Assembly (NCBI RefSeq): GCF_008831285.2
Contig: NC_045146.1
Span: 806,001 to 870,000, forward strand
Origin: Nymphaea colorata
Taxonomy: Eukaryota > Streptophyta > Magnoliopsida > Nymphaeales > Nymphaeaceae
DNA: 64,000 bases
Direction of reading: 5' to 3'
This document shows positions 60,801 through 64,000 of the stretch, in pieces. The notes beneath the pieces are model-generated. The model was not told where the DNA came from. It made no database searches and worked only from the letters and a program-made list of their open reading frames with translations. How positions within the stretch are numbered: the stretch's first letter is position 1; the number at the start of each line of letters is the position of its first letter. The position numbers and the translations under genes are program-made.

Positions 60801-63800
60801 TCGTGAAATCTTAATTGCATCAGAGGTGGCAAGATCTTGGTTTGCTGGAGAAATTGCCAAAATTATACAATTTGGCTGAAACAACATAAAATATGAAAAA
60901 TTAAACTATTACATATGACATGTCCAGGGTGAAAGCAAAAGATAGGGCAACACTGTCACAACTTTGCAAAATTAAGACTCAGAAATAGAAAGAAAAACAA
61001 AAAAAATTTGCAGGCATATATGCATCAGTGTACATAAAGACATTGTCGTGAACAAAAATAACTGAATGTTAAGAAGCTCAAAGTAGAATAGAACCATAAT
61101 GGGCTTTATGCAGCATGATTTTGGATAAAAAAAAAATCAGTGTACATAAAGACATTGTCGTGAACAAAAATAACTGAATGTTAAGAAGCTCAAAGAAGAA
61201 TAGAACCATAATGGGCTTTATGCAGCATGATTTTGAATATCAGCAATTTACATGTCTCTCACTTCAAGGTTCTTCTTTTTGTGCTTTTGGAGTCAAAACA
61301 GAAGATATACTATTAAAAATGAAATGTAAACAAATGAAAATAAAGCAGTGGATTAAACACTCTAACTGCAGGCTGATACAACTAGGGGTATATGCAAGCC
61401 GAGTTGAAGCCTAGCTGGCCTGCTCAAACTCAGCCCGATCTCAACTCAAACAAAAGCTAAGCTTCAACTTTAGAGCCCAAGCTCGACAGATCGAACTCAA
61501 TACATCTCTTACTTAGCTTGGTTAAGCTTGAGCCTTGAAGTAACCTGAATATTAAAAAAAAAAAATCTGCACGACACAATCACATAAAGAATTAATAAGG
61601 GACTTAAACAAGGAACTTAGCATGTTAAGCTCACAGGAGTCACCATTATGCCAAGCCATATAATGTGATGTCTAATATCTTCTTGACAGGCTTAATTCAG
61701 CACAATCAAGCTTAAATGGGGTGATCCAAGCTCTGCTGAGTCTGCCCATTTAATGGACAAGATTAAACTATTAACTTGAGCTTCAATTGTTTATCAGTCA
61801 AGTTGAGCTCACTTATATGAGTCCAGCCAAATTCAAGTCCTAATTAATTAAACTCACTGTGCACCCCTAAGTACAACAGAGACAAGACATAAACATGTAA
61901 TTCTATGAAACAGGTAAAAGGAAAATCAGCCCCTGATTTTTTAACATACAGAATCCAACTTTAGCAGGAATTATGTATAAAGTAAAAATCACATATAACA
62001 GGATGGTCTTTCCTTTTTTAACTTCCTTAAAACTTGTCGAGATTCTTCCAAGATCTCCCCTAGAAAAACATATGTGTCATATTATACCTGAAAAAAGCCT
62101 CATCGTTCAATACCCCAAAATGATACTAGTGACAATGATTCCTCCTTCAAAGTGACAATTTCTCCTTGAAATCAGCAAGAACTCCCCCTCCTTAAACTCT
62201 TAAAATGTTTACAAATGAGGGGAAGAAAATATTTTAAAACCCAATTCCAAAAGACGAGCTCAGACCCCCATTTTCACATGTTGACCTCGTATGGTAAGTT
62301 ATGGGGAATGTATCATAAGATACATAAGGTACACGTAAATACACCACTTTTTTTAGGATACAGGTAGTATATTGTATCATATTTCTTAATAGATACGATA
62401 GATATCATAAGTATACTGATCCGTATTGTAAGATACTTACAACACTGAAAGGAACCACGAGAAATTATCCTATTTCACCAGATTCAGTTACTAACAATTG
62501 AATAATGAGACATGGCTCCATTAATAAACATGAAGCAACACAAATATTCATGAATATATTCATCCACATCATACACATCCATGCCTAAGGATAGCCACAT
62601 ACACACATAGAAAGAGAGGGGGGCGGGCGCAGAGAGAGGTAGAGAGAGAGAATGACACCTTCTCAATGTATGACCGGACCATGTTTTCAATGTCTATCAC
62701 AATGCTATCAGGTTGGCCCTCTAAAAAAGAGGTGCTATTTGTCAGTTTTGTACATAAGAAAAAAAGGTAACGAAAATAAAAATTCATATGATATTGAACA
62801 ATGTAATAAAGGATGGAAAAGCTTACCAACGGCAACCTTTGTAAGTCCAGGAAGATCAATCAATGTCAAGTTAACAACTGAAATTCAAATATCAGAAAGA
62901 AAATTTTAAGATAGATAGCAAAAAGAAGGAATTCAATTGAGAAGAGGGAAACTTCCAAAAATGCAGGCAGAATTTGGAACATAATCAAAGTGAATCTCAG
63001 ATAAGGCTAAAAAGGCATCTACTTTTTCATAGTAGAAGATACTGCAGTTACTTTCATATAAGTTGCTACTAAGTTTGAGTTACACTTACCGTTTTGCCGG
63101 AGGTTAGATTAATAACTTAATACCTTCTCCATGGAGTCTGTTCTAGAGAACATTACTAGATTATATAAGAGTAATTGCATCCTATTAACGCATTTCACTT
63201 CAAACTGTATGGTCAGTGAGGATGTCTAGAGCCTTAAAAGTTCATGAGGACAGCAAATATATCACTAGAACACAGAATCAACTTTATGGATGGCAAGGGA
63301 AGATGACACCACCTTGAATGTTGAACAATTAAGCTACGATGGTGAAGGAAAGAAACCTGTTCCTAGGAAGGAAAAGCCAGAATCGGCAGTCCTGATCTCC
63401 TAACACAACCACTTCCCAGACATGGAAATCATGACTATAAGACTATGGCTCAAATAAGTTCAGGATACATTTCTTGATCGTCATGTTCAATTCTAAAAAG
63501 GTTAACTTCTTGTTTCGTTTGATTTATCAACACTTTACTATCTCTTTTTCTTGTTTACTCATGCCACTTTCCATTTGCTTATGCTTCTTGGATAATGGAT
63601 CACTTAAATATTTGAGCTGTTGTTCTCTTGACCTTAAATTCTGATTCCTTTTGATTCTCACTCTTAACAACAGAAATCTAGGCAGCAGAAAGGTAGCATT
63701 CGCCCATGACTCCAAAAAATAACAATCTTCTGTCTAGGAATAAATGTCCTGACCAGTTCAGTGAACCCAAAAGGGAAATAGACAACAACACTAACACTAA

Positions 63801-63940
63801 CAGAAAGCCAATAAGAAGGATCAGACATTGTTTCTCACCATTAGGAGAATAAATACTAAGATGAATTGGAACAGGAGAGATCTGCTTAGAACGCCCGGTT
63901 TCTCTATCAGTTTCATCTGCAATCTCCTTCCTCACAAGAC
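45747..63940 (-). CDS. DRP1: Dynamin-related protein 1 (DRP1-type GTPase), 5' end beyond the right edge
   Basis: Thirteen exons on the minus strand (each listed separately) total 1,531 coding bases, about 510 residues. The family has about 610, so roughly the first 100, with the P-loop and switch I, lie past 64,000. The text runs collinear with plant DRP1: [31 protein letters not shown] (G3), [15 protein letters not shown] (G4), [12 protein letters not shown] (G5), then the middle domain and the C-terminal GTPase effector domain ending EIDGVAWAK. No PH or proline-rich domain is present, as expected for the plant-specific DRP1 class. Family knowledge: these GTPases self-assemble at the cell plate and plasma membrane and act in cytokinesis and clathrin-mediated endocytosis. 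All exon borders fit GT/AG and phases agree. The intron 53,907-60,784 holds an antisense Copia-2. The gene looks functional as far as it is visible. Confidence 0.93.
46570..46709 (-). CDS. DRP1: DRP1 exon, start of the GTPase effector domain
   Basis: This 140-bp exon encodes [20 protein letters not shown] through [13 protein letters not shown]. Borders are GAACAG and GTAAGC. Confidence 0.92.
47219..47447 (-). CDS. DRP1: DRP1 exon [20 protein letters not shown]
   Basis: This 229-bp exon includes [20 protein letters not shown] and [15 protein letters not shown]. Borders are TGTAG and GTAATT. Confidence 0.92.
47618..47668 (-). CDS. DRP1: DRP1 exon [17 protein letters not shown]
   Basis: This 51-bp exon lies between TGACAG and GTACAT. 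Confidence 0.9.
48322..48547 (-). CDS. DRP1: DRP1 exon [20 protein letters not shown]
   Basis: This 226-bp exon of the stalk domain contains [20 protein letters not shown] and ends CVDAV. Borders are TTGTAG and GTAAGG. Confidence 0.92.
48548..50322. other. DRP1: DRP1 intron between exons 48,322-48,547 and 50,323-50,393
   Basis: No second gene is seen. Near 49,205-49,310 a repeat shares CAACTC(G/A)TGG, ACTTGTGAGTGTG and a GA-rich run with 23,785-23,960, so it is a dispersed repeat. An open frame at 49,448-49,858 has no recognisable family. Confidence 0.4.
50323..50393 (-). CDS. DRP1: DRP1 exon [20 protein letters not shown]
   Basis: This 71-bp stalk-domain exon has acceptor TGTGCAG and donor GTATGT. 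A mutated copy of its acceptor and first bases lies upstream in the intron, near 50,720-50,740. Confidence 0.9.
50385..51035. repeat. DRP1: Tandem duplication in a DRP1 intron that includes a splice acceptor
   Basis: A unit of about 335 bp starting at ACAGTTTTCCC is repeated from about 50,720 (ACAGTTTTCCCCGTACAAG). Shared landmarks are TAGGACATTTT, GAGGCACGGTT and GCAAAATCAGAGATG. The left edge of the unit reaches about ten bases into the exon at 50,323-50,393. Confidence 0.75.
51413..51532 (-). CDS. DRP1: DRP1 exon [20 protein letters not shown]
   Basis: This 120-bp, 40-codon exon encodes part of the middle (stalk) domain and ends [11 protein letters not shown] before GTAAGA. Confidence 0.92.
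51666..51860 (-). CDS. DRP1: DRP1 exon with NRSQADI (G5)
   Basis: This 195-bp, 65-codon exon starts [20 protein letters not shown] and ends [10 protein letters not shown]. It covers the end of the GTPase domain and the start of the middle domain. Confidence 0.92.
51861..53841. other. DRP1: DRP1 intron with a GTACCC-rich insertion
   Basis: About 52,268-53,165 differs in texture from the rest of the intron. It opens with ACGGTACGTGGGGTCCCACG and closes with a run of CCGTACCCGTACCC and CATACCCATACCCG words ending CACCCCTG. The closing CACCCCTG is a typical hAT-type end, but I find no convincing matching left end or 8-bp target duplication. No transposase is seen. Confidence 0.45.
53842..53906 (-). 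CDS. DRP1: DRP1 exon with the G4 motif TKID
   Basis: This 65-bp exon encodes [24 protein letters not shown] gives guanine specificity. Borders are TAACAG and GTAAGT. It is the first exon after the Copia-2 intron. Confidence 0.9.
54239..54487 (+). repeat. Copia-2 5' LTR (249 bp)
   Basis: It begins TGTTGATAGATTG and ends CGTATTTCTACA. It contains GGGTCCGGATCC, an AGAGAGAGAG run and a pyrimidine tract near its 3' end. Confidence 0.95.
54488..54500 (+). other. Copia-2 primer binding site
   Basis: TGGTATCAGAGCC immediately follows the 5' LTR and is complementary to the 3' end of initiator-Met tRNA. Confidence 0.9.
54501..55017 (+). other. Copia-2 GC-rich untranslated leader with CCGCCCAGCG repeats
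   Basis: Between primer site and gag the DNA is strongly C-rich. It repeats variants of TCCGCCCAGCG(C/T)CG about eight times, plus CTGCCTGGT words. The packaging and dimerisation signals of a copia RNA would be expected in this place. A frame open from 54,450 to 55,061 reads Arg/Pro-rich text and looks like a by-product of composition. Confidence 0.7.
55018..59343 (+). CDS. Copia-2 gag-pol polyprotein, intact
   Basis: The frame encodes 1,441 residues from the ATG at 55,018. An in-frame ATG at 54,979 exists, but [16 protein letters not shown] is the more usual gag start. In order: gag ([20 protein letters not shown]), zinc knuckle [14 protein letters not shown] at about residue 256, aspartic protease DSGATHHM at about 352, pre-integrase zinc segment ([16 protein letters not shown]), and integrase with D548, D611 and E647 (35 residues between the last two, as in active integrases). 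Reverse transcriptase has [20 protein letters not shown] and YVDDMIVTG at about 1,118. RNase H has YSDADWAG at about 1,282 and [12 protein letters not shown]. No stop or missing key residue is seen. The enzyme set copies and integrates the element's RNA through virus-like particles. The stop codon TGA lies inside the 3' LTR. Confidence 0.95.
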   Translation: MAASSSSTVNTNPTEIGAFRTENVPMQVITLRLTKDNYFSWSPAMTMGIAGRGRMAYIDGSNPEPARTSDVWHTWFLEDNQVKTWIVNSVSADIQPLILRKKTARDMWVVLEQMYGQKKTAIRTYQVMKTVYGIRQGTSSVAEYYGALKAKWEELDYHSDIPWHCPHDQALYVAHEWENRVFLFLAGLNDEFEGVRSQILNSGEVSSIEDVYSCVEAEEQRRLVTKEGKRELVPYNERSALVSRGPGGPSRSLRRCTHCKKTGHTVDYCWDLHPEKKGNRGRSLTGRTPVSEVQASSGEKVSISADQLRELRAYLGRLDVNKTETSEGTTANHALAAIGNQGNSSVGEWIVDSGATHHMTGNPKLFHEYKLSSGRERVSLADGSSTCVAGEGTLSLLDKFHVQGALHVPQFPLNLLSVSRLTKELNCELIFSADRCVLQDLVTGKRIGIGLASDGLYRLPIRVATALLTAIRKTDKRREDCLQSFMYWHERFGHLPFGILKHLFPDLCSSFDVSSISCDVCQFAKHVRASYPLSSSCANEAFSLIHSDVWGPSGIHTRQGFQYFITFIDDFSRATFIYLLKDRSEVPRIIETFILLVHTQYGANVKTFRSDNAREYMCRPVEEFLRQRGIVHETSCSYTPPQNGVAERKNRQLLNVTRALLFQRNLPKHYWGDAVLTSAYLINRMPSRVLNGRTPHSLLPGSRPPFPLPPRVFGCVCFIHDHSPNVKKLDPRSIKGVFVGYSPTQKGYKCIDPITGRAYVTRDVTFLEHASYFGVNPLQGEQSVGREEYSQRQELQFIDFLDYKKTESLNTVDVPENEERGDNSIEKEGPQLFGQFYSRRGTRTEVMTCDARSTSNPNATPSLDEPSPTEETVETHDEVEKKNDDLPIALRKGVRSCTQHPIGNFVSYSRLGKDYKCFVSTLSLAVIPRTVAEAQSDSKWADAMKEEIDALRRNLTWEVVKIPEAAHLVGSKWVYTIKYKPDGSVERYKARLVAKGFSQKYGIDYLETFAPVAKMKTVRVVISLAVMKEWKMYQLDVKNAFLNGDLEEEVYMHMPPGYEEPEMCCKLKKALYGLKQSPRAWFERLRRVMIRHGYKQGNGDHTLFVKKKESKVTLLLVYVDDMIVTGDDEEEIIKLKGLLATEFDLKDLGKLRYFLGMEVARSSTGLVLNQRKYTLDLLEETGKLGCRPTPTPFDTGHKLSLRDGEPLCEEDKGRYQRLVGKLIYLTLTRPDITFVVNVLSQFMHAPTDAHLKAVDRVLCYLKKNPGKGLLYVKQETVEIEGYSDADWAGCGDTRRSTTGYCVYLGGNLVVWRSKRQDVCSRSSAEAEYRAVAMGVSELLWLKILLTDIGIEIEGPMKMYCDNKSAINLANNPVLHDRTKHVEIDRHFIRERIDAKELILPYMKSEDQTADVLTKALPSASFERNVSKLGMFDMYAQLEGEC
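59338..59586 (+). repeat. Copia-2 3' LTR (249 bp)
   Basis: By eye it is identical to 54,239-54,487. It is preceded by the purine tract GAGGGGGAG. Confidence 0.95.
59755..60502. mobile_element. hAT-like element rich in GTATCG words, in a DRP1 intron
   Basis: The left end CAATGTTGTA and the right end TAACACTG (reverse complement CAGTGTTA) form imperfect terminal repeats. The flanking octamers CCAAAACC and CCCAAACC match at seven of eight positions. Both arms carry GTATCG/CGATAC words (for example ATCGTACGATACAG), so the arms are partly self-complementary. No transposase is encoded. Confidence 0.6.
60785..60875 (-). CDS. DRP1: DRP1 exon [20 protein letters not shown]
   Basis: This 91-bp exon continues through [10 protein letters not shown] and has borders TTTCAG and GTAAGT. 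It forms the 5' side of the intron that carries Copia-2. Confidence 0.9.
61025..61235. repeat. DRP1: 99-bp direct repeat, period 112, in a DRP1 intron
   Basis: TCAGTGTACATAAAGACATT through GCATGATTTTG occurs at 61,025-61,123 and 61,137-61,235 with one visible mismatch. A GGATA plus A-run linker joins the copies. It is a recent local duplication. Confidence 0.85.
61383..61869. mobile_element. hAT-like element of the TAGGGGT family, in a DRP1 intron
   Basis: The ends are TAGGGGTATATGC and the reverse complement of TAGGGGTGCACAG. The flanking octamers GATACAAC and AGTACAAC share TACAAC. The interior is rich in GAGCTC, CTCAA and AAGCTT words, like the 4,293-4,777 element. It is 487 bp long and non-coding. 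Confidence 0.55.
62285..62446. mobile_element. Fragment related to the GTATCG-rich hAT-like element
   Basis: The right end TACTTACAACACTG (reverse complement CAGTGTTGTAAGTA) matches the terminal repeats of 59,755-60,502. Between about 62,285 and 62,446 there are many GATAC and GTATC words. A clear left end and a target duplication are lacking. Confidence 0.4.
62660..62720 (-). CDS. DRP1: DRP1 exon [20 protein letters not shown]
   Basis: This 61-bp exon lies between TTTTAG and GTGTCA and continues the GTPase domain. Confidence 0.88.
62827..62877 (-). CDS. DRP1: DRP1 exon with the G3 motif DLPGLTK
   Basis: This 51-bp exon encodes [16 protein letters not shown], where DLPG is the switch II GTPase motif. 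Borders are TTTCAG and GTAAGC. Confidence 0.9.
63839..63940 (-). CDS. DRP1: DRP1 exon with [18 protein letters not shown]
   Basis: This 102-bp exon encodes the GTPase-domain segment up to HLSIYSPN. The acceptor is TTCTAG and the donor GTGAGA. It is the most 5' exon visible. Confidence 0.9.
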
Positions 63941-64000
63941 CTAGAACACAGAAAATCTTTCAGATGGCTTTAAGGAACATACTGAAATATTTAAAGCAAG

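Overview
The window is nuclear DNA of a flowering plant. It shows spliceosomal introns with GT/AG borders, a plant-type dynamin-related protein 1 (DRP1) gene, plant lipase class 3-like genes, Ty1/copia LTR retrotransposons primed by the initiator-Met tRNA, hAT- and Harbinger-like non-autonomous DNA elements, and long (AT)n and (GA)n microsatellites. I cannot place the species from sequence alone. Nothing suggests a bacterial, organellar or viral origin.

Left half (about 1.5-28.5 kb): four plus-strand copies of one lipase-like gene (At4g10955-like alpha/beta hydrolase) lie in a dispersed tandem array whose flanks are also duplicated. Copy 1 (1,496-2,545) and copy 2 (5,975-7,244) are decayed. 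Copy 3 (14,733-21,519) is open in frame but is cut twice by copia elements: Copia-3 (11,826-14,700, minus strand) separates its core promoter from exon 1, and Copia-1 (15,417-20,743) sits inside exon 2. Copy 4 (27,046-28,479) is complete: two exons, 348 codons, TATA box upstream. All four copies differ from the consensus at the nucleophile elbow, and copies 2-4 carry a tandem duplication of the C-terminal segment that holds the predicted catalytic His.

Middle (about 28.5-45.6 kb): mostly non-coding, rich in microsatellites and small elements. It holds two minus-strand paralogues of the same superfamily but another subfamily (copies 5 and 6). Their second exons (34,696-35,602 and 38,100-39,006) are equally long and open, with a canonical GHSLG elbow. 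They sit in a roughly 3.5-kb direct duplication. I could not find their first exons.

Right part (45.7-63.9 kb): thirteen minus-strand exons of a DRP1 gene, lacking only the N-terminal P-loop part, which lies beyond the right edge. Its introns are swollen by a structurally intact copia element (Copia-2, 54,239-59,586: identical LTRs by eye, 5-bp target duplication, one open 1,441-codon gag-pol), two hAT-like elements with 8-bp target duplications, and local duplications, one of which copied a splice acceptor. The LTR differences (none in Copia-2, about 6 in 566 bp in Copia-1, about a dozen in 331 bp plus one 36-bp unit in Copia-3) give an order of insertion: Copia-3, then Copia-1, then Copia-2.
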